A stretch of DNA of 64,000 nt from an uncultured Acidobacteriia bacterium (GTDB lineage Bacteria > Acidobacteriota > Terriglobia > Bryobacterales > Bryobacteraceae), in NCBI GenBank assembly GCA_903828455.1, contig CAIKMJ010000068.1, forward strand, positions 1 through 64,000. The letters are read 5' to 3'. The notes under the pieces were generated by a model. That model saw only the letters and a list, made by a program, of their open reading frames with translations, ran no database searches and was not told where the DNA came from. Each line of letters starts with the position of its first letter. Position 1 is the first letter of the stretch. The position numbers and the translations under genes are program-made. This document shows positions 56,251-64,000 of the stretch, piece by piece.

Positions 56251-57264
56251 ATGAGCCGTGTTCATGACGCATTGAGGAGAGCGGAGCAGATGCTCGGGAC
56301 ACCCGAGCCGGGCAGCATGCCGCTTCCCGACGACCCTTCCTCGCTCATGCTGCAGGACGACGGTCCGCTCCCCGGCGGTCCGGCGATGATGGACGTACCG
56401 CTGAGCAACTATCCCTCGGCGGGCGGCGGTCAGGGCGTGATCCGGTCCGATGCCAGGGTGCTCGACGTCGATTGGCGCAGCTTCCTTGGCCGCTGCCGCG
56501 TGATCCCTTTCTCTCCCGCGCCGGAAACGCATCTGATCAGCAACGAGCGTCCGCATGAAGTGCCGTCGGAAGAATTCCGCAGCCTCCGGACTCGTCTGAA
56601 CCATCTGCAGAGCCAGCAGGACCTGCACTCGATCGTGGTGACCAGCGCGTCGCCCGCCGAAGGCAAGACTTTCACCGCCGTCAATCTCGCGCTCACCCAG
56701 GCGCAACTGGAATCGCCCGTGCTGCTGGCCGATCTCGATCTGCGGCGCCCTGTGGTGCATAACCTTTTCCAGTGCGAACGCACTCCGGGATTTTCCGACT
56801 TCCTGCTGGCCGAAAAGCCGCTCGAAGAGTGTGTGCGCCGCATCGGGGGGACCAACCTCTACTTCCTGCCCGCCGGTTCGCAGGTGAAGAATCCGCTCGA
56901 ATTGCTGAACATGCGGCACGTCCGGCACACGCTCGAAGGTCTGCGCAAGATCTTCAACTGGGTGATCCTCGACACGCCGCCGCTGCTGTTTTCCGCCGAC
57001 GCCAACCTGCTTGCGACTCTTACCGACGGCACGCTGATGGTGGTGCGCATCGGTTCGACGACCTACGACAACGTCATCCGCGCGATGCAGACGCTTTGCG
57101 AAAACAACGTGCTGGGCATTGTTGCCAACGGCGCGCGAGCCGGCGAACTGTACAGCAAGTACACGTACTACTACTCGAAGCACGAGAACGAAGACGCTCC
57201 CGTTGCCGAAGACCTCGCGGAAGAAGAAATCGCCTCCGAAGAAGCCGCGCCGCCTGAAGAGTAG
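56251..57264 (+). CDS. Cytoplasmic BY-type tyrosine kinase (CpsD/CapB-like)
   Basis: A 337-residue ATPase. The Walker A is SPAEGKT (near residue 133), A' is LLADLDLRRP, and Walker B is ILDTPP. The C-terminal tail has a Tyr cluster (YSKYTYYYSK), the autophosphorylation target in this family. It controls the length and export of the extracellular polysaccharide through the Wzc-like partner. The first 100 residues, before the kinase, look disordered. Confidence 0.88.
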   Translation: MSRVHDALRRAEQMLGTPEPGSMPLPDDPSSLMLQDDGPLPGGPAMMDVPLSNYPSAGGGQGVIRSDARVLDVDWRSFLGRCRVIPFSPAPETHLISNERPHEVPSEEFRSLRTRLNHLQSQQDLHSIVVTSASPAEGKTFTAVNLALTQAQLESPVLLADLDLRRPVVHNLFQCERTPGFSDFLLAEKPLEECVRRIGGTNLYFLPAGSQVKNPLELLNMRHVRHTLEGLRKIFNWVILDTPPLLFSADANLLATLTDGTLMVVRIGSTTYDNVIRAMQTLCENNVLGIVANGARAGELYSKYTYYYSKHENEDAPVAEDLAEEEIASEEAAPPEE

Positions 57265-57276
57265 CCGCGGCTTCGT

Positions 57277-57801
57277 CTAGCGGACTCCGAAACCGAGCGC
57301 GGTAATATGCGCCAGATGGTGGTCGCCGTGCCACGCATAGAGCGCCAGATTTTTCTCCAGCGTGACCGGCCCCAGCTGCGGATGCACGAAACGCCGCTTC
57401 CAGTCTTCTTCAGCAATTCCATTCAGCAGCACCACCCAGCGTTTGTGCAGGCAGTCCAGCAGGCACAGTGACGTCTCAACGGGCGTGCCCGCCACGTCGC
57501 CGAGGCGCGCCCACGCTGCCTCATCATAGGGCTTGATCACCGGTTCGATTTCCGTCAGTGCCAGCTTGAAGCGGATGAAAGCATTCATGTGGCTGTCGGG
57601 AATGTGATGGATGACCTGGCGGACCGTCCAGCCGCCTTCGCGGTAGGGCGTGTCGAGCTGCGCATCGGTCAAAGCTTCGACGGCCTGCCGCACGCGACCG
57701 GGCAGCGCGGCAATGCGGGCGATGTATTCGGCGCGCGCCGCGGCGGGCACGGTCAGCGGCCACTTGAACGGGCCGATGGGGAAACGCGGGTCGGCGGTCA
57801 T
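57277..57801 (-). CDS. DinB/YfiT-family metal-dependent protein
   Basis: A 174-residue four-helix protein of the DinB/YfiT superfamily. Metal-binding His are in VIHHIPDSHMNAF and WHGDHHLAHI. YfiT relatives are thiol-linked transferases or hydrolases; the substrate is not known. It overlaps lysA by four bases and is the last gene of the operon. Confidence 0.82.
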   Translation of the reverse strand: MTADPRFPIGPFKWPLTVPAAARAEYIARIAALPGRVRQAVEALTDAQLDTPYREGGWTVRQVIHHIPDSHMNAFIRFKLALTEIEPVIKPYDEAAWARLGDVAGTPVETSLCLLDCLHKRWVVLLNGIAEEDWKRRFVHPQLGPVTLEKNLALYAWHGDHHLAHITALGFGVR

Positions 57802-59039
57802 GCGGATTCTCCACGGATGAGATCGTCGTAAGTTTCGCGGCGGCGCACGATGCGCCATGTGCCGTTCTCCACCAGCACTTCGGCCGGGCGGGGACGCGAA
57901 TTGTAGTTCGAGGCCATCACAAAGCCGTAGGCGCCGGCCGAGCCGAGGGCGATGTATTCGCCCGGCTGAATATCCGGCAGGTCGCGGTCGAGCGCGAGGA
58001 AGTCGCCGGATTCGCAGACGGGGCCGACGACATCGACGACGGAGCGGTTGAGTTCGGGCGCGTGACGCAGCGGCATGATTTCATGGTGCGCTTCGTAAAG
58101 CGACGGCCGGATGAGATCGTTCATAGCCGCATCGACGATGACGAATTCCTTGGACGGACTCTTCTTGCGATAGAGCACGCGCGTGAGCAGCACGCCCGCG
58201 TTGCCGACGATGGAGCGGCCGGGTTCGACCATCACGCGAAGACCGCTTTCTTCGATGCGGGCGCTGAGGTCGGCGATGAACTTCTGAATCGCGGGCGGCT
58301 GGTCGGCTGCCTGATACGCGATGCCGAGGCCGCCGCCGAGATCGACGTGGTCGATGGGCAAGCCGGCCGACTGCAGGCGAGAGACGAGAGCGAGCACTTT
58401 GCCGGCGGCTTCGAGTATCGGTGCGTAGTCGAGAATCTGGGAACCGATGTGGCAGCTGACGCCCGACGCGCGCAGATGTTTGAAGCCGCGGGCGCGATGG
58501 TAGACGGCTTCGGCAACTTCGATATCGATGCCGAACTTATGGTCGCGCAGCCCGGTGCTGATGTAAGGGTGAGTGACGGCATCGACGTCGGGATTGACGC
58601 GCAGGGAGAAGTGCGCGACCTTGCCCATGCGGCCGGCGACTTCGTCGATCAGGGCCAGTTCGCCTTCCGACTCGCTGTTGAAATTGCCGACGCCCTTTTC
58701 GAGCGCGAATTCGATTTCGGTTGCGGTCTTGCCGACGCCGGAGAAGACGACGCGCGACGGGTCGCCGCCGGCGGCGAGAACACGATGGAGTTCGCCGCCC
58801 GATACGATGTCAAAACCGCTGCCGGCTCTGGCGAGCAGCGAGAGAATGGCGAGCGTGGAGTTGGCCTTCACGGCATAGCAGACCATGTGAGGCAGGCTGC
58901 CAAAGGCGGCGTCGTAGTCGCGGTAGGCGTCGAGGATGGCGCGCGCGGAGTAGACGTAGCACGGCGTGCCGGCTTCACGGGCGATCTGTTCGAGATCGAC
59001 GCCGTCGCAATCGAGGCGGTTGTTTTGGTAGCGGAACAT
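57798..59039 (-). CDS. lysA: Diaminopimelate decarboxylase
   Basis: A PLP enzyme of 413 residues that makes lysine from meso-DAP. The PLP-binding lysine is in YAVKANS (near residue 57). CHIGSQI and the EPGRSIVGNAG motif follow, then GPVCESGDFLALDR near the C-terminus. It lies 22 kb from the DAP operon and is not preceded by a riboswitch of its own. Its start overlaps the GAF/SpoIIE phosphatase stop by one base. Confidence 0.95.
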   Translation of the reverse strand: MFRYQNNRLDCDGVDLEQIAREAGTPCYVYSARAILDAYRDYDAAFGSLPHMVCYAVKANSTLAILSLLARAGSGFDIVSGGELHRVLAAGGDPSRVVFSGVGKTATEIEFALEKGVGNFNSESEGELALIDEVAGRMGKVAHFSLRVNPDVDAVTHPYISTGLRDHKFGIDIEVAEAVYHRARGFKHLRASGVSCHIGSQILDYAPILEAAGKVLALVSRLQSAGLPIDHVDLGGGLGIAYQAADQPPAIQKFIADLSARIEESGLRVMVEPGRSIVGNAGVLLTRVLYRKKSPSKEFVIVDAAMNDLIRPSLYEAHHEIMPLRHAPELNRSVVDVVGPVCESGDFLALDRDLPDIQPGEYIALGSAGAYGFVMASNYNSRPRPAEVLVENGTWRIVRRRETYDDLIRGESA

Positions 59040-60790
59040 CAGGCTTTCACTCGCATGACGATCAGGGTCTGGTCGTCGAAACGTTCGGTATTGAAGCGGT
59101 CGAGATCCTGGAAGATTTCCTCGACGATGCGGTTCGGTTCCATGTTTTCGCAGCGGCGCACGACGTCGGCGAGGCGGTGGCGGCCGTACTCTTCGCCGGA
59201 CGGGCTGAGGTGGTCGGTGACGCCGTCGGAGAAGAGCACGACGAGGTCGCCGATGCGGGCTTCGAAGACGATCTCGTCGTATTCGCGGCCGGGCAGCAGG
59301 CCGAGCGGGACGCCTTCGGCGCGCATTTTATGGATCTCGCCGGCGCGGCAGACGAGCGGCGGAGAGCCGCCGGCGTTGCAGATGGTGAAGGTACCTTCGT
59401 GGGCGCTCCAGAGGACGAGCAGCAGGGTGACGTAGCGGCCTTCGACCTTGCGCTGCATGAGGGCGTCGTTGAGCACCTTCATCAGTTCGGCGGGGCTGCG
59501 GCGGCGCGGCGCAAGGGTACGCATGCGGCCATTGACCATGGCGCCGTAGAGAGCCGCGGCGGCGCCCTTGCCGCTGGAGTCGCCAAAGGCGATGACGTAG
59601 TGGGCGTCGGGGTGTTCGAAAAAGTCGTAGAGGTCGCCGGAGATTTCGCGCGCGGGGCGGAGACCGATGGCGGATTCGAGCCGCTCCATGGGCGGCGCTT
59701 CGGGCGGGAGGAGAACGGTCTGGAGGTCGAAGGCGGCGCGCAGGTCGTCCTGCATGCGGCGTTCGCTGTCGGCGATTTCGGCGTAGAGGCGGGCGTTTTC
59801 GAGCGCGATGGCGATGGACGGAGCGAGCAGCGTGAGGGTGCGGGCGTGCTCGTCGGTGAAGTAGCCGAGGCGTTCGCTTTCGAGATTGAGGACGCCGACG
59901 ACGCGGTCGTGGGTGATGAGCGGGACGGCGACTTCGGAGCGGATGCCGGGCAGCGCGTCGATGTAGCGCGGGTCGGTGGAGGTGTCGGTGACGCGGATGG
60001 CTTCGCGCGATTTGGCGACGGCGCCGGTGATGCCGCGGCCGAGCGGGATGTTGTCGAGCGTCACGCCTTTGTCGAAGCGAATGCTGAACCGATGGCGGAG
60101 CACGCGCTGCGCTTCATCGATGAGGAGGATGCTGAAGGCGTCGTAGTTGATGAGCGTGCGGACCGAGGACGCTACCTTGCCAAGGAGTTCGTCGAGATCG
60201 AGGATGGAGGAGAACTCCTGCGAGAGGCGCGAGAGGGTGCGGAGCGTGCGGTACTGGCGCTCGGAGCGGCGGAAGAGGCGCGCGTTGTCGATGGCGCTGG
60301 CGGCGCGGCCGGCGATGAGGCGCAGCATGGCGCGGTCATAGTCGCCAAAGGCACCGGGGCGGATGGCCTGGACGTCGATGACGCCGACCAGACGGTCGCG
60401 GGCGAGCATGGGGACGGCGAGTTCGGAGCGGATGAGGGTGGAGCCGAGATACCGCTCGTCCATCTGGGTGTCGGGGACGACGATGGCGTCACGAGTGGCG
60501 GCGGAGATGCCGACGATGCCTTCGCCGAGCGGGATGGTGAGATTGCGGGCGACCTCTTCGCGATGGCCGACGCTGTGCCGGATGTGCAGGTCACGCGTCT
60601 TTTCCATATAAAGCAGGACGGAGAAGAACTCGTATGGGATGACGCGGCGCACGACAGCGGCGAGGTTGCCGAGCAACTGATCGAGGTCGATGGTTTCGGA
60701 GGTGACGGAGGCGACTTCGAGGAGGAAGTCGAGCAGTTCGCTTCGCTCCTTGAACCGGACGGCCGGCCTGGTACGCGAGGAGGGCGGCAT
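59039..60790 (-). CDS. Two-GAF SpoIIE-type protein phosphatase
   Basis: A 583-residue soluble regulator. Two GAF domains cover about residues 30-180 and 190-345 (both contain ELAVPML- or EVAVPLI-like strands). A PP2C/SpoIIE domain from about 375 has ISGDLYDFF and GDSSGKGAAAALYGAM, and the FDDQTLIVMRV end. Such enzymes dephosphorylate anti-anti-sigma partners; no STAS partner is nearby. It is separated by two bases from deoC. Confidence 0.88.
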   Translation of the reverse strand: MPPSSRTRPAVRFKERSELLDFLLEVASVTSETIDLDQLLGNLAAVVRRVIPYEFFSVLLYMEKTRDLHIRHSVGHREEVARNLTIPLGEGIVGISAATRDAIVVPDTQMDERYLGSTLIRSELAVPMLARDRLVGVIDVQAIRPGAFGDYDRAMLRLIAGRAASAIDNARLFRRSERQYRTLRTLSRLSQEFSSILDLDELLGKVASSVRTLINYDAFSILLIDEAQRVLRHRFSIRFDKGVTLDNIPLGRGITGAVAKSREAIRVTDTSTDPRYIDALPGIRSEVAVPLITHDRVVGVLNLESERLGYFTDEHARTLTLLAPSIAIALENARLYAEIADSERRMQDDLRAAFDLQTVLLPPEAPPMERLESAIGLRPAREISGDLYDFFEHPDAHYVIAFGDSSGKGAAAALYGAMVNGRMRTLAPRRRSPAELMKVLNDALMQRKVEGRYVTLLLVLWSAHEGTFTICNAGGSPPLVCRAGEIHKMRAEGVPLGLLPGREYDEIVFEARIGDLVVLFSDGVTDHLSPSGEEYGRHRLADVVRRCENMEPNRIVEEIFQDLDRFNTERFDDQTLIVMRVKA

Positions 60791-60792
60791 GG

Positions 60793-61485
60793 TCAGGCCT
60801 GGGCGGGGGCGTCGGAAGTCTGGCCGCTGGCCTGGACGATGGCGACGCTGGCGCTGGCGCCGACGCGCGATGCGCCGGCAGCGACCATGGCGCGAAGCGA
60901 CTCAAGAGTACGAATGCCGCCGGAGGCTTTCACGCCCATATCGGGGCCGACGGTGCGGCGCATGAGTGCGACGTCGGCGGCGGTGGCGCCGGAGGTGCTG
61001 AAGCCGGTGGAGGTCTTGACGAAATCGGCCTTCGCATTCTGAGCGAGACGGCAGGCGAGAACCTTCTCATCGTCGGTGAGGAGGCAGGTTTCGATGATGA
61101 CTTTGAGGATGGCGCCGCCGGCGTGACAGGCCTGGGCGACGGCGCGGATATCGGCTTCGACGACGCCGTTTTCGCCGGAGCGGAGCGCGCCGATGTTCAT
61201 CACCATATCGACCTCGCGGGCGCCGGAGTGGACGGCCTGCATGGTTTCGTGAACCTTGGTTTTGGTGTCGCTGGCGCCGAGCGGAAAGCCGGCGACGGCG
61301 CAGGTGAGGACGGGCGAACCGGCGAGCTGAGAGACAACGAAGGGCACCCAATACGAGTTGACGCAGACGCTGGCGAATTCGTATTGACGCGCTTCGGCGC
61401 AGACCTGGCGCACGGCGTCGCTGGTGGCGTCGGGCTTGAGGATCGTGTGGTCGATGAGGCGTGCGATGGCGCGATCAAAGGACAT
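60793..61485 (-). CDS. deoC: Deoxyribose-phosphate aldolase
   Basis: Splits deoxyribose 5-phosphate into glyceraldehyde 3-phosphate and acetaldehyde, 230 residues. The Schiff-base lysine is in [11 protein letters not shown]; the second lysine lies in [21 protein letters not shown] is the typical start. The ATG at 61485 is used; the frame open to 61989 gives no resemblance and is rejected. It is the first gene of the four-gene minus-strand operon. Confidence 0.95.
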   Translation of the reverse strand: MSFDRAIARLIDHTILKPDATSDAVRQVCAEARQYEFASVCVNSYWVPFVVSQLAGSPVLTCAVAGFPLGASDTKTKVHETMQAVHSGAREVDMVMNIGALRSGENGVVEADIRAVAQACHAGGAILKVIIETCLLTDDEKVLACRLAQNAKADFVKTSTGFSTSGATAADVALMRRTVGPDMGVKASGGIRTLESLRAMVAAGASRVGASASVAIVQASGQTSDAPAQA

Positions 61486-62081
61486 GGTTTGCGGCAAACG
61501 CGTGGAAGTACCAGCGTAGCAGAGGGCGGAACGGTACGAGTGGCGCGGCGGGTTTGGGCACAGGTGGAGCGCGGGAGGCATCGGGAGGGCGTGATTACGG
61601 CCGATTTTAGTAGGGCCGGCCGGCGGCCTGTTGGAGCGGATCGGGGATTTTTGGCGCCTGCGAGATGAGGGGGCCGGTGGCGGAGACCAGGTTCGGGCCG
61701 GAATCGCGATGGAGCGGGATGGTGACGGGCGTTGTTTTGGATTTTGAAAAAACGAACCCGGCTTTTGAAAAAACGAACCCAGCTTTTGAAAAAACGAACC
61801 CAACTGGACTGGCAGTCGCTTGTTTGGGGGGCGGTTTTCAGGGCGCGCTGGTCCGGCGTGACGATGGTGAGTCGGGCGGTGACGCCGCTTCTGACGGCAG
61901 GGGTGCGCGGGCTGGTGGATTTTTTCGCGTTGGCCACGGGGTTCGTTCATTCTCAATCGAGACATGCCTGTCGGATACACGAGTAGCACGCGGGGACGCG
62001 GATGCGGTGGGGGATTGCGGTAAGTCAGTGACAGAGTTGGGGAAATAAATCCGGCGCGGGCGTTACCATAAATTTTTCGGC
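61486..62081. other. Intergenic region between deoC and the phosphatidyltransferase
   Basis: About 600 bases. Frames on both strands are weak and no gene was recognised. It contains the 21-bp repeat listed separately. The 62060-62081 stretch, cataaatttttcggc, is AT-rich and precedes the next start codon. Confidence 0.6.
61742..61804. repeat. 21-bp tandem repeat, three copies
   Basis: Units TTTTGAAAAAACGAACCCAGC begin at 61742, 61763 and 61784 and differ only at one or two bases near the end. The sequence is AT-richer than its surroundings. It is intergenic. Repeats of this look are suspected to be dispersed in genomes of this kind, but that needs a genome-wide count. Confidence 0.9.
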
Positions 62082-62696
62082 ATGCAGAGACCGCAGTGGG
62101 TGACGATCCCGAATCTGGTGACGCTGGTGCGCGTGGCGATGACGCCGTTCATTTTGCTGCAACTGGGGCGGGGGAATTACCTGGTTGGGGGCTGGATGTT
62201 CGGCGCGGCGGCGGCGACGGACATTCTGGACGGATGGCTGGCGCGGCGGTTCGGGCAGCGGTCGCTGTTTGGTGGGTCGAAGGCGGGGCAGTATTTCGAT
62301 CCGGTGGCGGATAAGCTGCTGTTGACGTCCATCTATTTAGGGTTGGCGATGGGGGGGGCGGTGCGGTGGTTCGTGGTGTGGGTAATCTTCGCGCGCGACC
62401 TGTGGATCCTGGGACTTTCGGGCGTGGCGCTGCGCTTTACAAATTTTCGCAATTTGCAGCCTAGTAAGTGGGGGAAGGGCAGCACGTTTGCGCAGATCAT
62501 GGCGGTGGTGGCGGTGACGGCGGGCCGCGCTTACGCGAACGCTGATTTTACAAGGGTTGGGGATGCGTTGCTGTGGGTGGTGGTGGCGCTGGCGTTTCTG
62601 AGCGGCGGCGATTACACGCTGCGCGGGATGGCGTGGCTGCGCGGCGGCGGGGGATTCACCAAGAGTGGCGTTGACGGGCGGGTTGGGTCGGAGTAG
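62082..62696 (+). CDS. CDP-alcohol phosphatidyltransferase (PgsA/CLS-like)
   Basis: A 204-residue integral membrane enzyme that transfers a phosphatidyl group to an alcohol. The family motif reads DILDGWLAR ... [10 protein letters not shown], so the catalytic Asp residues are kept. Between AR and the G there are about 13 residues ([13 protein letters not shown]), compared with about eight in typical PgsA, an unusual insertion. The start at ATG 62082 lies in an AT-rich context. Confidence 0.88.
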   Translation: MQRPQWVTIPNLVTLVRVAMTPFILLQLGRGNYLVGGWMFGAAAATDILDGWLARRFGQRSLFGGSKAGQYFDPVADKLLLTSIYLGLAMGGAVRWFVVWVIFARDLWILGLSGVALRFTNFRNLQPSKWGKGSTFAQIMAVVAVTAGRAYANADFTRVGDALLWVVVALAFLSGGDYTLRGMAWLRGGGGFTKSGVDGRVGSE

Positions 62697-62735
62697 GCTT
62701 AAAGTCGGAAGTGGCTGAAGGCGCCGCGACGAATT

Positions 62736-63329
62736 ATGAGCAGCTACAAACCGGCTCGCCATTACATTTCGTTTGGAATTGTGGCACTCGCGCTGGCGGG
62801 TTTCTCGGGATGGCTGGGTTTGTCGTGGGCACCGGCGTTCTGTCCGGCAGTGCTGTTCTTCCTGACGGCCGCGCTGTTACTGGCGCTGGCGTTCCGGCCG
62901 GTGATCCAGGTGGGGGAAGCTTACATCGAAGTGGGCAAGCGTCTGATCCCGTGGCACGATGTGCGGCGGGTGGACAGGACGGGGTGGATTTCGCCGCTGG
63001 TGGTGAAGCTCACGCTTTTCGACGATGAAGTGATCACGCTGATTTACCCGGGCGAGGTGGATTGCTGCAAGCATTTGCTGCGCACGCTGCGGCAGATGGC
63101 GACGGCGGCGACGATCGACGGCGTTCCGTACCGGCAATATTGGGGAGAACTGCTGGGGGCGGCGGGCGATGCGCCGTTGCTGGCGAGCGCACCGCGCTAC
63201 CGGGTACTGCGCCCGGAAGACGAAGAAGAAGTGGAGCGTCTGTACTTCCTGCTGAAGACGGTGGGCCACATCGATTCGGGCAGTTCGGGGCCGGGTGGCG
63301 CGGGGCGAAACTCGGGCGATGAGCGCTAA
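62736..63329 (+). CDS. Two-helix membrane protein of unknown function
   Basis: A 197-residue protein with two N-terminal membrane helices (about 10-30 and 32-53) and a cytoplasmic beta-rich part (VIQVGEAYIEVGKRLIPWHDVRRVDRT) that resembles a bacterial PH-like domain. A Glu-rich segment and a Gly-rich tail close the chain. It overlaps the next gene by 11 bases. Confidence 0.6.
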   Translation: MSSYKPARHYISFGIVALALAGFSGWLGLSWAPAFCPAVLFFLTAALLLALAFRPVIQVGEAYIEVGKRLIPWHDVRRVDRTGWISPLVVKLTLFDDEVITLIYPGEVDCCKHLLRTLRQMATAATIDGVPYRQYWGELLGAAGDAPLLASAPRYRVLRPEDEEEVERLYFLLKTVGHIDSGSSGPGGAGRNSGDER

Positions 63330-63945
63330 GGCGCCGGCAGCGCGCGTTCGACAAAAAACAATCCGAAAAATTTTACTGGTGGCGCTGGTGGCTGTGCTGG
63401 CGGGCGGCTGGGTGCTGCGCGAGAGCATTCTCCGGGGGCTGGGGCAGGCGCTGGTGCGATCGGAAGCTCCGCAGAAGGCCGATGCCATTGTGGTGCTGGG
63501 CGGGGACTGGCGGGGGAGCCGCATCCTGAAAGCGGCCGAACTGGCGCGCGAGGGCTATGCGCCGCGCGTGCTGGTGAGCGGGGTGCGGGGGATGTATGGC
63601 AATTCGGAGGCGGACCTGGCGATTGAGTTCGCGGTGCGGCACGGCGCGCCGAGGGAGATTTTCACGGCGGCGAGAGGAGACGTGGTGAGCACGGCAGGGG
63701 AGGCTGAGGAAGACGTCGGAATACTGCGCCGGATGGGGGTGCACTCGTATCTGCTGGTGACGAGCGACTACCACACGCGGCGGGCGGGCCGGAACTTTGC
63801 GAGGCTGGCGCCGGAGATGGAGATGCGGACGGTGGCCTCGGGCGATCCGGTATGGAACGGCGGCGAGTGGTGGCGCACGCGGGAAGGCCGCAAGACGTGG
63901 CTGCTGGAGATGTCGAAGACGGTGGCCGACACCTTCGGGATGTGA
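63319..63945 (+). CDS. YdcF/ElyC/SanA-family (DUF218) envelope protein
   Basis: A 208-residue protein with one N-terminal membrane helix (about 18-38) and a DUF218 domain outside: ADAIVVLGGDWRGSRILKAAEL, PRVLVSG, VVSTAGEAEEDVGIL and VTSDYHTRRAGRNF. Relatives ElyC and SanA influence envelope integrity and vancomycin barrier function. ATG 63319 is used. Nothing is seen in the last 55 bases of the window. Confidence 0.82.
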   Translation: MSAKAPAARVRQKTIRKILLVALVAVLAGGWVLRESILRGLGQALVRSEAPQKADAIVVLGGDWRGSRILKAAELAREGYAPRVLVSGVRGMYGNSEADLAIEFAVRHGAPREIFTAARGDVVSTAGEAEEDVGILRRMGVHSYLLVTSDYHTRRAGRNFARLAPEMEMRTVASGDPVWNGGEWWRTREGRKTWLLEMSKTVADTFGM

Positions 63946-64000
63946 ACCGGCGCTGATCTGCCGCGGCGGGCGGGCGTATCAGGGGCGATAGAAGCCGGAG

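Noticed and set aside
58721-61042. Plus-strand frame of 773 codons opposite lysA, the phosphatase and deoC
   Set aside because: Gly/Asp/Glu/Val-rich pseudo-protein, antisense to three recognisable genes.
61665-62048. Small plus-strand protein over the 21-bp repeat
   Set aside because: No start context and a peptide created by the repeat itself; more likely non-coding.

Overview
The window is G+C-rich chromosomal DNA from a Gram-negative-type bacterium. The best guess is an acidobacterium of the Solibacter/Bryobacter kind. This is an inference from gene content: a PEP-CTERM protein and a PEP-CTERM-type CAAX protease, an envelope polysaccharide export set, co-existing RNase E/G and RNase J, a CADD-family protein, a secreted PDLSGxW protein, and many SD-poor starts with a -10 box close to the start codon. 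No rRNA or tRNA gene, CRISPR array, insertion sequence or prophage was seen. Almost everything reads as core or lightly accessory chromosome.

Layout, left half. 1-150 is a 34-bp tandem repeat running into the 3' end of a PEP-CTERM gene. 0.8-3.8 kb holds a glycosyltransferase-methyltransferase fusion and purH. 4-11 kb is mostly on the minus strand: a BON lipid/periplasm-type protein, ftsK, an OPT transporter, mscL, a PHA-system protein and rlmN. 11.2-12 kb is a vapBC module, followed by an M16 peptidase and the elongasome pair mrdA-rodA. 16.5-20 kb is a long structured leader and an RNase E/G with a huge Arg-Gly/acidic insertion inside its S1 domain. hicBA, secA and a membrane-anchored protein of unknown function follow. 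24.4-25 kb is a gene-free stretch with a consensus DnaA box, a promoter-like element, a hairpin and a terminator, which together suggest a small RNA. Nitroreductase, RNase J, a Tat-exported amidohydrolase, a lipoprotein that looks like an amidohydrolase without its barrel, and a MatB-like acyl-CoA synthetase complete this half.

Layout, right half. 30.4-36.6 kb is a lysine-riboswitch-controlled diaminopimelate/lysine operon (dapE-like, asd, lysC, dapB, dapA, dapD) followed by an fsr-type efflux gene and a CADD-family gene. 38.7-41.3 kb is a PDZ protein and an ECF sigma factor/anti-sigma pair. 41.4-48.4 kb has an endolysin-like muramidase, a TPR protein, a small Cys4 protein, an ornithine-cyclodeaminase homologue overlapping an ABC-F gene, a PEP-CTERM-type CAAX protease and a secreted protein. 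48.4-52.8 kb encodes an NtrC-type regulator and a PDZ/multi-TM/GAF/PAS histidine kinase. 53.5-57.3 kb is an envelope polysaccharide export trio (Wza-like, Wzc-like, BY-kinase). 57.3-61.5 kb is a tightly packed minus-strand operon deoC - GAF/SpoIIE phosphatase - lysA - DinB. The window ends with a CDP-alcohol phosphatidyltransferase, a membrane protein and a YdcF/ElyC-like protein.

How it fits together. Several genes serve the cell wall: DAP synthesis, lysA, PBP2/RodA, YdcF/ElyC and the muramidase. Others serve the envelope surface: the GT2 enzyme, EPS export, and the PEP-CTERM substrate and protease. RNA decay is represented by both RNase E/G and RNase J. All calls come from reading motifs and translations by eye; no database search was run.
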